Assembly: GCF_003716325.1 (NCBI RefSeq)
Contig: NZ_RDSR01000021.1
Coordinates: 1 to 59,713 of the forward strand
Reading direction: 5' to 3'
DNA length: 59,713 nucleotides
From: Cryobacterium tepidiphilum
GTDB taxonomy: Bacteria; Actinomycetota; Actinomycetes; Actinomycetales; Microbacteriaceae
In this document: one piece after another, positions 18,582 to 28,249 of the stretch
Layout: each line of letters starts with the position of its first letter
How positions within the stretch are numbered: the stretch's first letter is position 1
The notes under the pieces: generated by a model
The model's database searches: none
Told to the model about the DNA's origin: nothing
What the model saw: the letters and a program-made list of their open reading frames with translations, nothing else
Made by a program: the position numbers and the translations under genes

Positions 18582-18943
18582 GTTTTACTCCTGCCTGCGA
18601 ACGCTGGGCGTGAACGGCTCGTCGGAGGTACGCGGGGCGCGGTCCAAGACGAGATGAGGCGGGAATCGCCGCGTGGGATTGCCGAGCCGGACGAGTCTCG
18701 CACGCTGCTGCCGAGTGTGTGACCCGGCCTGTATTCAGCGGATGCCGTAACACTAAAGTCAGCTCGAGAAGCCGTGCCACCCAATTGCACCAAACTGGTA
18801 ATCGTCGCCCGCGCGGCGGCGGTGATCGTTCCGGACGCCGGATTCACGGCCCGTGTCAAGGGCGGGAGAGCGATCGCAGGCTTTCACCCGCTACTCTGTA
18901 ATCCTGCGACGCCGACTGGCCGCGCGCCACCGACTGGAGACCC
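18582..18943. promoter_or_regulatory. Divergent intergenic region with candidate operator
   Basis: A 362-bp non-coding stretch between the amino acid transporter operon (minus) and dedA (plus), more AT-rich around 18740-18805. The clearest dyad is ACCAAACTGGT (18789-18799): ACCA and TGGT around 3 nt, set inside an ATT ... AAT context. It is a plausible operator for the operon's own regulator, but small and unproven. No RNA gene or conserved small frame is visible. Confidence 0.4.
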
Positions 18944-19669
18944 GTGATTCACACCGCAGTCATCCCCTGGCTCGACCCGGAGATACTCATCACTTCTGCC
19001 GGACCGTGGGCACTGGTCCTGGTGTGCTTGTTCGTGTTCGCCGAAACCGGTCTCCTCGTCGGATTCCTTCTTCCCGGTGACACCCTGCTCGTGATCACCG
19101 GGCTTCTCACGGGCCACCTCATCATGCTCGACATCTGGTGGGTCTGCCTCGCCGTCGGCTTCGCGGCCTTCGCGGGCGGCGAAGCGGGTTACCTCATCGG
19201 TCACAAACTCGGGCGCCGGGTGTTCGAGCGCAAGGAGTCGGGACTCTTCAGCGTGAAGAACGTCGAGCGCACGAACGCGTTCTTCGAGCGGTTCGGCGGA
19301 CTGGCGGTCATCCTCGCGCGGTTCGTGCCGATCGTTCGTACGTTCGCGCCGGTCGCCGCCGGTGTCGGCCACATGAACTACCGCAAGTACAGCCTCTACA
19401 ACGCGATCGGAGCCCTCATCTGGGGCTCGGGCCTGGTGTTCTTCGGCCACATGCTCAACCTCATTCCGCCCGTCGCGGACTTCGTGAAGAGCTACATCGA
19501 CCTCATCCTGCTCGGTGCGGTCGTCGTCACCTCGGTCCCGGCGATCATGCACTACCTGCACGGCGTATCGAAGGCGAAGAACTCCGACGCGTCGGCCGCG
19601 ACCGAAGACGGACTGGTCCTCGGCCCGGACACGTTCGAGGGACCGCAGGACGGCCGCCAGGAATCCTGA
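18944..19669 (+). CDS. DedA-family membrane protein
   Basis: A 241-residue protein with the DedA/VTT (SNARE-associated) core: FAETGLLVGFLLPGDTLLVITG, GGEAGYLIGHKLGRR, and FFERFGGLAVILARFVPIVRTFAPVAAGVGHMNYRKYSLYNAIGALIW. The conserved acidic and F..R.....R motif residues are present. Family members are proposed lipid flippases (undecaprenyl phosphate or phospholipid recycling) needed for envelope homeostasis. The GTG start has GGAG five bases upstream. Confidence 0.93.
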   Translation: MIHTAVIPWLDPEILITSAGPWALVLVCLFVFAETGLLVGFLLPGDTLLVITGLLTGHLIMLDIWWVCLAVGFAAFAGGEAGYLIGHKLGRRVFERKESGLFSVKNVERTNAFFERFGGLAVILARFVPIVRTFAPVAAGVGHMNYRKYSLYNAIGALIWGSGLVFFGHMLNLIPPVADFVKSYIDLILLGAVVVTSVPAIMHYLHGVSKAKNSDASAATEDGLVLGPDTFEGPQDGRQES

Positions 19670-19694
19670 CCGATCCCGCCACCGCGGCGTTCCA

Positions 19695-20594
19695 TCAGCG
19701 GTGCCGGTGGTCCTCGTGTTCGGCGTGTTCCACCGGCTCCAACTGGAACGTCGAATGCTCCACGTCGAAATGGTCGGCCAGGCACTCCGACAGCTCGTCG
19801 AGCAGTTTCCCGGTGTCGGCGAGCGCCCGCTCCTCCACGACGACGTGCGCGCTGAACACGGGCGCACCTGACGTGATCGCCCAGGCGTGCACGTCGTGCA
19901 CGCCCACCACGCCGTCGGTGGCGAGGATGTGGTCGCGGATGACGGCGACATCGGTGTGCGCCGGCGCGGACTCGCTGAGCACACCGACGACGTCGCGCAG
20001 GAGCAGGTAGGCGCGCGGCACGATCATCACCGCAATGACGAGGGATGCGATGGCGTCTGCCTGGCTCAGACCGGTGCTCACGATGACCACGGCTGCCACC
20101 ACGACGGCGAGCGACCCGAGCACGTCGCCGAGGACCTCGAGGTAGGCGCCTCGCATATTGATGGACCCGCCGGAACGGGGACGGAGCATCAGCAACACGG
20201 CGATGTTCGCCGCCAGTCCGATGAGGGCGACGACTAGCATGGGGCCGCCGTCGACGTGGGCCGGCCGATCGCCGAGCAGCCGTCCGATCGCGCCGACGGC
20301 CACGGTCACCGTCACGGCGACCAGGAGGAACCCGTTGAGGAGGGCGCCGAAGACCTCCGCCCGCTGGTAGCCGAAGGTCTGCCGGTCGGTGGCAGGTCGC
20401 GCGGCGACGATGGTCGCCGTGAGGGCGATACCGAGCCCGGCGAGGTCGGAGAGCATGTGCCCCGCGTCGGCGAGGAGCGCCAGCGACCCGGTCACCCACG
20501 CACCGATCGCCTGCACGACGAGCGCGCACGCGATGGTCGCGATCGCGATGCTCAGTCGCCGACGGTCGGCGTGCGCGCCATGCTCATGCCCCAT
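19695..20594 (-). CDS. Cation diffusion facilitator (CDF) metal exporter
   Basis: A 299-residue CzcD/ZitB-type exporter with six TM segments. Metal-site motifs are LADAGHMLSDLAG in TM2 and AYLEVLGDVLGS in TM5. A C-terminal cytoplasmic CDF domain (VVGVHDVHAWAITSG) ends in a His-rich tail (HAEHEDHRHR), and the N-terminus is also His-rich (MGHEHGAHADRR). It most likely exports zinc or cobalt out of the cytoplasm. It is tail-to-tail with dedA. No metal-responsive regulator is adjacent. Confidence 0.93.
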   Translation of the reverse strand: MGHEHGAHADRRRLSIAIATIACALVVQAIGAWVTGSLALLADAGHMLSDLAGLGIALTATIVAARPATDRQTFGYQRAEVFGALLNGFLLVAVTVTVAVGAIGRLLGDRPAHVDGGPMLVVALIGLAANIAVLLMLRPRSGGSINMRGAYLEVLGDVLGSLAVVVAAVVIVSTGLSQADAIASLVIAVMIVPRAYLLLRDVVGVLSESAPAHTDVAVIRDHILATDGVVGVHDVHAWAITSGAPVFSAHVVVEERALADTGKLLDELSECLADHFDVEHSTFQLEPVEHAEHEDHRHR

Positions 20595-20612
20595 GCCTCC
20601 ACCGTATCCCTT

Positions 20613-20627
20613 GCGCGAGTGAGCAGT
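20613..20627 (+). repeat. Single arm of the intergenic palindrome family
   Basis: The 14 bases CGCGAGTGAGCAGT (20614-20627), in the short gap between rdgB and the CDF gene, are identical to the complement of the right arm of the palindrome at 30735-30756. No matching second arm is seen nearby, so this is a half-copy or a coincidence. Confidence 0.35.
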
Positions 20628-20660
20628 GGGGGGCGCGGTGGGTGCGAAGGGGCGCTGGGG

Positions 20661-21254
20661 TTAGGGGGCGGGGGCCAGACGGGTGAGGATGGGGACCAGC
20701 TGGGCGAAGGCACGGGCACGGTGGCTCACGCGGTTCTTCTCCTCGCGGGAGAGGTCGGCCGCCGACCCGGCGTAGCCGTCCGGCTGGAAGATCGGGTCGT
20801 ACCCGAAACCGCCGGCGCCGCTCGGTTGCCGCAGCACGCGGCCCGGCCAGACGCCGGTCACGGCATCCTCGCGGCCGTCGGGCAGCGCGAGCGCCGCCAC
20901 GCAGGTGAAGTTGCCGGCCCGGTGCTCGTCGGCGAGGTCGCTCAGCTGCCAGAGCAGAAGCCGCAGGTTCTCGCCGTCGTCGCGAGCAGGTCCCGCCCAG
21001 CGGGCGGAGAAGATGCCGGGCGAACCGCCGAGCACGTCGACGCAGATCCCCGAGTCATCCGCGATCGCGGGCAGCCCGGTGTGTGCCGCAGCCGCCCGCG
21101 CCTTGATCAGCGCGTTCTCGGCGAACGAGACGCCGTTCTCCACCGGTTCGGGTCCGTCGTAGCCCAGCACGTCGATGCCCGGCAGCTGCGGGGCGAGGAT
21201 GTCACGCAACTCCCCCACCTTGTGCGCGTTGTGGGTCGCCAGCACCACCTGCAC
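20661..21254 (-). CDS. rdgB: RdgB/HAM1 non-canonical purine NTP pyrophosphatase
   Basis: A 197-residue house-cleaning enzyme that hydrolyses dITP/XTP to monophosphates. It has the N-terminal VVLATHNAHKVGELRDIL, ENALIKARAAAAHTGLPAIADDSGICVDVLGGSPGIFSARWAG, and FGYDPIFQPDGYAGSAADLSREEKNRVSHRARAF, all hallmarks of the family. The GTG start lies 3 bp after the rph stop. It forms the conserved actinobacterial murI-rph-rdgB cluster. Confidence 0.96.
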   Translation of the reverse strand: MQVVLATHNAHKVGELRDILAPQLPGIDVLGYDGPEPVENGVSFAENALIKARAAAAHTGLPAIADDSGICVDVLGGSPGIFSARWAGPARDDGENLRLLLWQLSDLADEHRAGNFTCVAALALPDGREDAVTGVWPGRVLRQPSGAGGFGYDPIFQPDGYAGSAADLSREEKNRVSHRARAFAQLVPILTRLAPAP

Positions 21255-21257
21255 CGC

Positions 21258-22007
21258 TCAGCCCTCCCGCACCGTCGGCTGCAGCGCGGCCTGCTGCATG
21301 GCGGTGAGCGAGGCCGTGCCTGCGAGCGCAAGGTCGAGGAGCGAGTCGAGTTCGCGGCGATCGAAGGGCGCGCCCTCCGCAGTGCCCTGCACCTCCACGA
21401 ACAGGCCTCGCCCGGTGGCGACGACGTTCATGTCGGTCTCGGCCCGCACGTCCTCCACATAGGCGAGGTCGAGCATCGGCGTGCCGTCGATGATGCCAAC
21501 GGATACGGCGGCCACGCTGTCGATGAGCGGCTTGGCCTTCTGCGCGATGAACTTCTTCTCGCGGGCCCATTCGATCGCGTCGACGAGGGCGACGTACGCG
21601 CCGGTGATCGCTGCGGTGCGCGTGCCGCCGTCGGCCTGGAGCACGTCGCAGTCGATGACGATGGTGTTCTCGCCGAGGGCCTTCATGTCGACCACCGCCC
21701 GCAGGCTCCGCCCGACCAGCCGGCTGATCTCGTGCGTGCGGCCGCCGACCCGGCCCTTCACCGATTCCCGGTCCATGCGGGAATTCGTTGACCGGGGCAG
21801 CATCGCATACTCTGCGGTCACCCACCCCTTGCCCTTGCCCGTCATCCAGCGGGGAACCCCGTTCGTGAACGAGGCGGTGCAGAGCACCTTCGTGCCGCCG
21901 AAGGAGATGAGTGCCGACCCTTCCGCCTGGGCGCTCCACCCGCGTTCGATGGTGATCTCGCGGAGGTCATCGGGGCGGCGTCCGTCGGAACGCAGGGTCT
22001 CGGTCAC
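21258..22007 (-). CDS. rph: Ribonuclease PH
   Basis: A phosphorolytic 3'-5' exoribonuclease that trims tRNA 3' ends. The 249-residue protein is of normal length with [40 protein letters not shown], the phosphate-binding R-rich segment [13 protein letters not shown], and [25 protein letters not shown]. The GTG start directly abuts the murI stop (TAA). It is coupled with murI and rdgB. Confidence 0.97.
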   Translation of the reverse strand: MTETLRSDGRRPDDLREITIERGWSAQAEGSALISFGGTKVLCTASFTNGVPRWMTGKGKGWVTAEYAMLPRSTNSRMDRESVKGRVGGRTHEISRLVGRSLRAVVDMKALGENTIVIDCDVLQADGGTRTAAITGAYVALVDAIEWAREKKFIAQKAKPLIDSVAAVSVGIIDGTPMLDLAYVEDVRAETDMNVVATGRGLFVEVQGTAEGAPFDRRELDSLLDLALAGTASLTAMQQAALQPTVREG

Positions 22008-22856
22008 TTAGTTCTCCTTCATAGTGGTCGCGGCAGCGAGGCCGCGGATGTTGATGGCGCCGGTCTCGACGAGGCTCACCCGCGTGACGTCACGCCCGAT
22101 CAGCCGGTGCGCGAGGCGGAGGAAGTCGTCGGCGCTGTCCCCGGTGGCCTCGTAGCGGTAGGTCGGCGGCAGTTGCGACTGGCGCAGCATCCCCTGGCTC
22201 ACGAGCACCCGGTACACATCGTTCGCCGTCTCGGTGTCGCTCGAGACCAGGGTGACGCCCTCGCCCATGACGTAGGAGATGGCCCCTCGCAGGAACGGAT
22301 AGTGGGTGCAGCCGAGAACCAGCGTGTCGACATCCGCTGCCTTGAGCGGTGCCAGGTAGTCGGCGGCGACCTCGAGCACCTCGTCGCCGGTGGTCACGCC
22401 GGACTCCACGAACTCCACGAACCGCGGGCACGCCTGCGTGAACAGCTCGAGGTTCGTCGCGGCGGCGAAGGCGTCTTCATAGGCGCGGGAGTTGACGGTG
22501 CCGAGCGTGCCGATGACGCCCACGCGGTTGTTGCGCGTCGTCGCGACCGCGCGGCGCACGGCCGGCTGGATCACCTCGACGACCGGAACGCTGTAGCGCT
22601 CCCGCGCGTCGCGGAGCATGGCCGCGGACGCCGTGTTGCAGGCGATGACCAGCAGTTTCACGCCCTGGTCGACGAGGTCGTCGAGCACGTCGAGCGCATA
22701 GCCGCGCACGTCGGCGATCTTCTTCGGCCCGTAGGGCGAGTGGGCGGTGTCGCCGATGTAGACGATGGACTCGTTCGGCAGCTGGTCCCTCACCGCCCGG
22801 GCGACGGTCAGCCCGCCGACCCCGGAGTCGAAGATTCCAATCGGTGCGTCGGTCAC
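22008..22856 (-). CDS. murI: Glutamate racemase
   Basis: Makes D-glutamate for peptidoglycan. In 282 residues the catalytic Asp10 is in [13 protein letters not shown] and the two catalytic cysteines are in VIACNTASA (C73) and VLGCTHYPF. The GTG start is supported by conserved alignment from the first residues ([12 protein letters not shown]). It is the first gene of murI-rph-rdgB. The short gap to the divergent pncB (56 bp) must hold both promoters. Confidence 0.97.
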   Translation of the reverse strand: MTDAPIGIFDSGVGGLTVARAVRDQLPNESIVYIGDTAHSPYGPKKIADVRGYALDVLDDLVDQGVKLLVIACNTASAAMLRDARERYSVPVVEVIQPAVRRAVATTRNNRVGVIGTLGTVNSRAYEDAFAAATNLELFTQACPRFVEFVESGVTTGDEVLEVAADYLAPLKAADVDTLVLGCTHYPFLRGAISYVMGEGVTLVSSDTETANDVYRVLVSQGMLRQSQLPPTYRYEATGDSADDFLRLAHRLIGRDVTRVSLVETGAINIRGLAAATTMKEN

Positions 22857-22912
22857 CCGCCCAAGCTTACCGGGGGCGCGTGCGCCGACCGGTTGCCGGA
22901 TAGGCTTTGCGC

Positions 22913-24250
22913 GTGACGGAGTCCTCAGCCTTACGCACCGACCGATACGAGCTCACCATGGTCGACGCGGCCATCCAGAGCGGCACCGCCGACCGGGAAT
23001 GCATGTTCGAGGCGTTCGCGCGGCGACTTCCGGACGGGCGCCGCTACGGGGTGCTCGCGGGCACCGGGCGGCTGCTGGAGCAGATCCGGCGGTTCCGGTT
23101 CACGGATGCCGAACTCGCCTGGCTGAGGGACGAGCACGTCGTGCGCCAGCCCACTCTCGACTGGCTCGCCGACTACCGGTTCAGTGGGAACATCTGGGGT
23201 TACCAGGAGGGCGAGATCTACTTCCCCGGCTCGCCACTGCTCCTCGTCGACGCCACCTTCGCCGAGGGCGTGGTGCTCGAGACCATCATCCTGAGCGTGC
23301 TCAACTACGACACGTCCGTCGCGAGCGCCGCGGCGCGCATGGTGTCCGTGGGCCGCGGCCGGCCGATCGCCGAGATGGGATCCCGGCGCACGAGCGAGCA
23401 TGCCGCCGTCGCGGCGGCACGCGCCGCGTACATCGCCGGCTTCGCGGCGACCAGCAACCTCGAGGCGGGCCGCACCTGGGGCGTGCCCACCATGGGGACA
23501 GCCGCACACTCCTTCACGCTCCTGCACGACACTGAGGAGGAGGCGTTCCAGGCCCAGATCGACGCCGTCGGACCGGACACGACCCTCCTGGTTGACACCT
23601 ACGACATCGCCCGCGGCATCGAGCGCGCCGTCCGGGTCGCCGGCACCGAGCTCGGTTCGATCCGCATCGACTCGGGCGACCTTCCCACCGTGGTCGCCGC
23701 CGCACGCGCCCAGCTCGACGACCTCGGCGCCGTGAACACGAAGATCACCGTCACGAGCGACCTCGACGAGTACGCCATCGCCGCACTCGCCGCCGTTCCC
23801 GTCGACGCCTACGGTGTCGGCACATCCGTTGTCACCGGCTCGGGCTCCCCCGCGGCCGGCATGGTCTACAAACTGGTCGCCCACAAAGACGACGCGGGCG
23901 CCTGGGTGCCGGTGGCGAAGACCTCGGCGTCGAAGGAATCGGTGGGCGGGCGCAAAGACGCCGTGCGCGGCATCGACGCCGGCGGCATCGCCCGCCGGGA
24001 GATCGTGGTGGTGGGCCAGGGGCCCGCTGCAACGGATGACGGTGACGAGCCGGGCGCGGACGCCGAGATCGCCGGTGAGCGCCAGCTGCTGGTGCCACTC
24101 GTGACCGGCGGCGAGATCGACGAACGCTACCTCGGCGCCGAGGGCACCCGGCGGGCCAGGGAGCACCACGCGACCGCCATGGCGGAGCTGCCGGTGCAGG
24201 CATTCCGGCTGGGACGCGGCGACCCGGTGATTCCCACCGTCTACCGCTGA
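22913..24250 (+). CDS. pncB: Nicotinate phosphoribosyltransferase
   Basis: Converts nicotinate and PRPP to nicotinate mononucleotide in NAD salvage. The 445-residue sequence has the family start [15 protein letters not shown], the substrate region [40 protein letters not shown], the catalytic-histidine loop [20 protein letters not shown], and the phosphate site [21 protein letters not shown]. The GTG at 22913 is preferred over a TTG two codons upstream. Confidence 0.96.
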   Translation: MTESSALRTDRYELTMVDAAIQSGTADRECMFEAFARRLPDGRRYGVLAGTGRLLEQIRRFRFTDAELAWLRDEHVVRQPTLDWLADYRFSGNIWGYQEGEIYFPGSPLLLVDATFAEGVVLETIILSVLNYDTSVASAAARMVSVGRGRPIAEMGSRRTSEHAAVAAARAAYIAGFAATSNLEAGRTWGVPTMGTAAHSFTLLHDTEEEAFQAQIDAVGPDTTLLVDTYDIARGIERAVRVAGTELGSIRIDSGDLPTVVAAARAQLDDLGAVNTKITVTSDLDEYAIAALAAVPVDAYGVGTSVVTGSGSPAAGMVYKLVAHKDDAGAWVPVAKTSASKESVGGRKDAVRGIDAGGIARREIVVVGQGPAATDDGDEPGADAEIAGERQLLVPLVTGGEIDERYLGAEGTRRAREHHATAMAELPVQAFRLGRGDPVIPTVYR

Positions 24251-24260
24251 CGCATCCGCC

Positions 24261-24548
24261 CTATTCGGCCTTCATCTTCTCGTAGATGGCCTTGCAGGTC
24301 GGGCACACCGGGAACTTCTCGGGGTCGCGCCCCGGCAGCCACTTCTTGCCGCACAGGGCGCGCACGGGCTTGCCGGTGAGTGCCGATTCCAGGATCTTGT
24401 CCTTGGGAACATAGTGCGAGAACCGCTCATGGTCGCCGGGCTCGATCTGCTCCTGGTTCAGGAGCTCTTCCAGCTCGCGATCCAGCGTGGAAGTGCCCCC
24501 TCCCGGCTGCCCGGGGTCGGCGATGCTCACACGAACGTTCTCACTCAT
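24261..24548 (-). CDS. DUF3039 zinc-ribbon-like protein
   Basis: A 95-residue protein of the actinobacterial DUF3039 family. The conserved core HYVPKDKILESALTGKPVRALCGKKWLPGRDPEKFPVCPTCKAIYE has three cysteines (ALCG, and CPTC) that may bind zinc. No function is established. The ATG start is preceded by a divergent-free 40-bp gap to the ABC exporter permease. It is tail-to-tail with pncB. Confidence 0.9.
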   Translation of the reverse strand: MSENVRVSIADPGQPGGGTSTLDRELEELLNQEQIEPGDHERFSHYVPKDKILESALTGKPVRALCGKKWLPGRDPEKFPVCPTCKAIYEKMKAE

Positions 24549-24588
24549 GCGTCCAGTCTAAGTTCCGTCGGCGGCGCACGTCACCCGG

Positions 24589-26166
24589 TCAAGCGCGAAC
24601 GGCCGAGGCAAGCATCTCCGGCCCGCGCTTCTCGAAGGTGCGCGCCCCCAGCCAGACCCCGCCGACAACGGAGAGCACCCCGACCCCCACCCCGGTGACC
24701 AGCGCCAGCAGGTGCCAGTGCGGGTCGACGAGCAGGCCCATCAGGGCGCATCCGATCGCCGGAACCGACAGCACGAACGACCCGGCAAAGCTGCACGACT
24801 GGATGAGCGCCGAGGCCGTGTCGGAGGCCTGGGGCTGCGCGAACGGGCTGTCACCGGGTTTGGTCGCCGGGTACGGAAAACGAGCGGATGTGTAGCTCGA
24901 GAAGCCGAGACCGGCCAGCAGCAGGCAGGTGCTCACGCCCAGCATCGACGGCAACGCCGACCAGTCCCCGTAGAACGACACGCTGATGGCGGAGCCCAGG
25001 CCGATGAGCACGATCCCGCACACGAGCGCCGGCACGAGGCGGCCGATGCGGTCGGCCCATCCGCTCGCGCCGGAGACGATGTGCAACCAGATGGCGGTGT
25101 TGTCGAAGGCGACGTCATTGTGCAGCGTCCAGCCGAGGAAGAGGCACATGATCGGCACCGGCAGCAGCGCGATGACCGAACCGGGCACCCCTGCCACCGC
25201 CAGCGGCACGCTCACCAGCACGGGGACGACCGGGATCATGACCAGGGACACCCAGTAGCGGGAGTCCCGCCCCCAATAGGTGATGCTGCGGGCGGCGATC
25301 GCACCGAGCGGGGTCCGGGGCATCCGGTCGAACCAGCCGAGGCCCACGCCGTACTGCTTCACGTTGGCCTCGCGGCCGGGCGTCACCAGCATCTGCGCCA
25401 CCAGCCGGCACCAGGCGAGCCACAGCAGGTAGACGGTGGCGGCCGCGATGAGGAGTTTGAGCACGGCCGTGCCCCACGAGCCGACCGCGGCGTCGGCGGG
25501 TACCGACCACGCGGCGCCGAGCGGCGTCCAGCCGAGGATCCCGGCGAGCGCCGAGAGCAGGTCGAGCCCGTAGCGGGACCAGTCCACGTTGAGGAGAAGC
25601 ACCACGACCGGCGAGATCATCACCACCAGCAGGATGCCGATGATGCCGCTGAACTCACGGGCACGGCGGGTGGCGAGCAGGAACGCGGCCACGGCCGTGC
25701 TCACCCGGGAGCACAGCATGCACGTGGCCAGCAGGAGCGCGGCGGCCACGATCGCGAGCAGGGTCTCCCCCACCCCGCGCGACCAGGTGACGATCGTGCC
25801 GAGGAGCACGAGCGTGAGCACGATCGCCGGCACACCGGCCAGCGACGACACCGCGAGACCCAGCGAGAGGCGGTCGTTCGGGATGGCGAAGAGCGAGAAC
25901 CGGCGCGGGTCCATGCTGTCGTCGACCCCGAGCGAGAGCGGCACGAGCAGGAAACCGAGCACCACGATCGACCCGGCCACGACCATCCCGCTGCGGATCG
26001 ACGCGACATCGTCGCTGAACCGCAGCGTGACGAGCACACCCACGATCGCGAGCGCGACACCCAGCCCGTACAGCAGGCCAACCACCAGTCCGACCACCTG
26101 CCAGGGGCTGCGCCGGAAGAGGTTGGCCAGCAATCGGAGTTTCAGTCCGAGAAACTGTGCAACCAC
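24589..26166 (-). CDS. ABC-2-type exporter permease
   Basis: A 525-residue polytopic protein with roughly 12-14 hydrophobic segments. It begins LGLKLRLLANLFRRSPWQVVGLVVG, with RRFSLFAIPNDRLSLGLAVSSL after the first TMs, a pattern common in actinobacterial exporters next to an ATPase. The GTG start lies inside the 3' end of the ATPase gene (25-bp overlap). Substrate unknown. Confidence 0.85.
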   Translation of the reverse strand: MVAQFLGLKLRLLANLFRRSPWQVVGLVVGLLYGLGVALAIVGVLVTLRFSDDVASIRSGMVVAGSIVVLGFLLVPLSLGVDDSMDPRRFSLFAIPNDRLSLGLAVSSLAGVPAIVLTLVLLGTIVTWSRGVGETLLAIVAAALLLATCMLCSRVSTAVAAFLLATRRAREFSGIIGILLVVMISPVVVLLLNVDWSRYGLDLLSALAGILGWTPLGAAWSVPADAAVGSWGTAVLKLLIAAATVYLLWLAWCRLVAQMLVTPGREANVKQYGVGLGWFDRMPRTPLGAIAARSITYWGRDSRYWVSLVMIPVVPVLVSVPLAVAGVPGSVIALLPVPIMCLFLGWTLHNDVAFDNTAIWLHIVSGASGWADRIGRLVPALVCGIVLIGLGSAISVSFYGDWSALPSMLGVSTCLLLAGLGFSSYTSARFPYPATKPGDSPFAQPQASDTASALIQSCSFAGSFVLSVPAIGCALMGLLVDPHWHLLALVTGVGVGVLSVVGGVWLGARTFEKRGPEMLASAVRA

Positions 26167-27257
26167 TCCATGCCCTCCGTCACCTTGCGGCCACCGGCGA
26201 GCTCCACGAAGCGCTCCTCGAGCGACTTCTTCCCCCGCACCTCATCGACCGTCCCCGATGCCAGCACTGCCCCCTGCACGATGATCGCCACGTGGTCGCA
26301 CACCCGTTGGATCAGGTCCATGCCGTGGCTCGAGAGCACCACCGTGCCGCCGCTGGCGACGTACTTCTGCAGGATCTCGGTCACGTTCACGGCCGACACC
26401 GGGTCGACGGATTCGAACGGCTCGTCGAGCACGAGAATGCGCGGCGAATGGATCATCGCGCAGGCCAGCGCGATCTTCTTGGTCATGCCCGCCGAGTAGT
26501 CCGCCACCAGCCGGCCGAGGGCGTCCTCCAGCCCGAAGGCGGCGGCGAGGTCGGCGGAGCGCTTCGCCACGGTCTCACTGTCGAGGCCGCGAAGGATGCC
26601 GGAGTAGTGCAGGAGCTGCGCCCCGGTGAGGCGGTCGAAGAGTCTCAAGCGGTCGGGAAGCACCCCGATCACGCGCTTGGCCTCGAGGGGCTTGGCCCAC
26701 ACATCGATGCCGTGCACGGTGATGGAGCCGGCGTCCGGGCGCATGAGCCCGGTCACCATGGAGAGGGTCGTGGTCTTGCCGGCGCCGTTCGGTCCGACGA
26801 TGCCGAAGAACGAGCCGGCGCGCACCTCGAGGTCGATGCCCGAGACGGCCACGTTCTGGCCGAACTTCTTCACGAGACCCGAGACGGTGAGCACCACCGG
26901 CGCGAGCGCGGTCTCGGCGCTCGCGTTCGCGGGCTGGTCCGCCGGTTTCGGCTTTGCCCGGGGCGCGCGCTTCTTCGCCGGCGTCTTCGCCTTGGTCGCC
27001 GTCTTGGTCTGTTGGGCGGCCTGGGACGTGGGCGCGGCCTTCTTCGGCGACCGCGCCTTCGCAGGTGCCGGCGCCTTCGCGGGTGCCGGCGCCTTCGACG
27101 CCGCCGGCGTCGCATCGGTCACGGGCTCGGCCGTCGCATCCGCTGTGGAATACGGGGCCTCGTAGGTGTCGACACCGGACGCCGCCTGCCGGGCCGCCGT
27201 TTCGCCCCTGCCGGCGCGAGGCTCGTCAGGCTCGGAGTGCGGCAGTACGGAAGTCAC
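26142..27257 (-). CDS. ABC exporter ATP-binding protein with basic Ala/Pro/Lys-rich N-terminal extension
   Basis: A 371-residue ATPase. Residues ~1-118 are low complexity with PAK/KAPA repeats resembling a histone-H1-like tail. The ABC domain begins at VLTVSGLVKKFG and has Walker A GPNGAGKTT, Walker B ILVLDEPFESVDP and SSHGMDLIQRVCDHVAII. The signature loop reads DYSAGMTKKIALACAMI rather than LSGGQ, as in several exporter ATPases. It is paired with the overlapping permease gene. The extension is absent from ordinary family members. Confidence 0.9.
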   Translation of the reverse strand: MTSVLPHSEPDEPRAGRGETAARQAASGVDTYEAPYSTADATAEPVTDATPAASKAPAPAKAPAPAKARSPKKAAPTSQAAQQTKTATKAKTPAKKRAPRAKPKPADQPANASAETALAPVVLTVSGLVKKFGQNVAVSGIDLEVRAGSFFGIVGPNGAGKTTTLSMVTGLMRPDAGSITVHGIDVWAKPLEAKRVIGVLPDRLRLFDRLTGAQLLHYSGILRGLDSETVAKRSADLAAAFGLEDALGRLVADYSAGMTKKIALACAMIHSPRILVLDEPFESVDPVSAVNVTEILQKYVASGGTVVLSSHGMDLIQRVCDHVAIIVQGAVLASGTVDEVRGKKSLEERFVELAGGRKVTEGMEWLHSFSD

Positions 27258-27398
27258 CCCGCTAACCTACCAACCTCGCTCGCACTTGCGAGGGCCCCCG
27301 CCGGAACCGGCCGAACCTGTGAGCGAGCCATACAAGGCATCACGATAGGGAAACGCTTACACGCCTTCTCTTCCCCCGGGCGGTCGCACAGGGTAACC

Positions 27399-27428
27399 TT
27401 GAAAGACCGGCATGACGGCGTGTCAATG
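27399..27428 (+). promoter_or_regulatory. Weak candidate promoter for the cytidylyltransferase gene
   Basis: The 249-bp gap 27258-27506 lies between the divergent ABC exporter and the surface-polymer locus. TTGAAA (27399-27404) is followed after 18 nt by TCAATG (27423-27428), a poor -10. AGGAG (27496-27500) precedes the ATG at 27507. Nothing else recognisable is seen in the gap. Confidence 0.25.
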
Positions 27429-27506
27429 TGAACTTTTGGGTGAATCCGCCGTGACCTCTTTCGAGCTCGGGCAGGCGTTGGCCCGCACCTGTATGAGGAG
27501 ATAACC

Positions 27507-28199
27507 ATGACCACCCAAGTAGTCATTCTCGCGGCCGGCATGGGCAGCCGACTGGGGCGCTCGCTCCCGAAGCCGCTGACCGAACTCAGTGACGGCCGCA
27601 CCATCATGGGCCAGCAGTTCGACAACATCGCCCACGCGTTCGGGAACAACGCCCAGGTGACGGTGGTCGTCGGGTACAAGCTCGAGCACATCATCGAGGC
27701 GTTCCCGCAGGCATCCTTCGTCTACAACGAGCAGTACGACCAGACGAACACCTCCAAGAGCCTGATGCGCGCGCTGCAGGCGTCGAACTCCGGCGGCGTG
27801 CTGTGGATGAACGGCGACGTGGTGTTCGACCCCGCCGTTCTCGACCGCGCCGCGGCCATGATCGCGCGCGACCAGTCGTTCGTGACCGTCAACACTTCGA
27901 AGGTCTCCGACGAAGAGGTGAAGTACACCACGAGCGCCGAGGGCTACATCAAGGAGCTCTCCAAGACTGTGAAGAACGGCTTGGGCGAGGCCGTGGGCAT
28001 CAACTACATCTCGAGCGCCGACAAGCAGGTCCTGCTCCACCACCTGACGAAGGTCGGCGACCAGGACTACTTCGAGCGCGGCCTCGAGCTCGCGATCGAG
28101 AAGAACGGCCTGCTCATCGAGCCCGTCGACATCTCCGACCTGTACGCGGTCGAGGTCGACTTCGCCGAAGACCTGGAGCGCGCGAACCTCTTCGTGTGA
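27507..28199 (+). CDS. Sugar/alditol-phosphate nucleotidyltransferase (LicC-like cytidylyltransferase family)
   Basis: A 230-residue NTP transferase. The nucleotide-binding loop LAAGMGSRLGRSLPKPL is at 8-24, the metal-binding acidic motif in WMNGDVVFD, and the C-terminal VEVDFAEDLERAN follows. It resembles LicC/inositol- or glycerol-phosphate cytidylyltransferases more than hexose-1-P enzymes, so a CDP-activated alcohol is the inferred product. It heads a block with a teichoic-acid-type exporter, a CDP-glycerol-type transferase and a CDP-alcohol phosphotransferase that could use it. The start is fixed by AGGAG 6 nt upstream. Confidence 0.85.
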   Translation: MTTQVVILAAGMGSRLGRSLPKPLTELSDGRTIMGQQFDNIAHAFGNNAQVTVVVGYKLEHIIEAFPQASFVYNEQYDQTNTSKSLMRALQASNSGGVLWMNGDVVFDPAVLDRAAAMIARDQSFVTVNTSKVSDEEVKYTTSAEGYIKELSKTVKNGLGEAVGINYISSADKQVLLHHLTKVGDQDYFERGLELAIEKNGLLIEPVDISDLYAVEVDFAEDLERANLFV

Positions 28200-28249
28200 C
28201 CCGCGAGCCCGGCCGGGCTTCGGCATCCGTTGCCCCATACGATGGGGAC

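Noticed and set aside
18740..18830. Riboswitch or leader RNA upstream of the amino acid transporter operon
   Set aside because: Apart from a small dyad there is no conserved multi-stem structure that I can recognise as a known riboswitch class.
20256..21791. 511-codon plus-strand frame over the CDF, rdgB and rph genes
   Set aside because: It crosses three genuine genes on the opposite strand and has no recognisable domain.
24712..26499. Long antisense frame across the ABC-2 permease gene
   Set aside because: Composition (Arg/His/Glu/Gln-rich) is that of a GC shadow; the permease on the other strand is coherent with TM pattern and overlap coupling.
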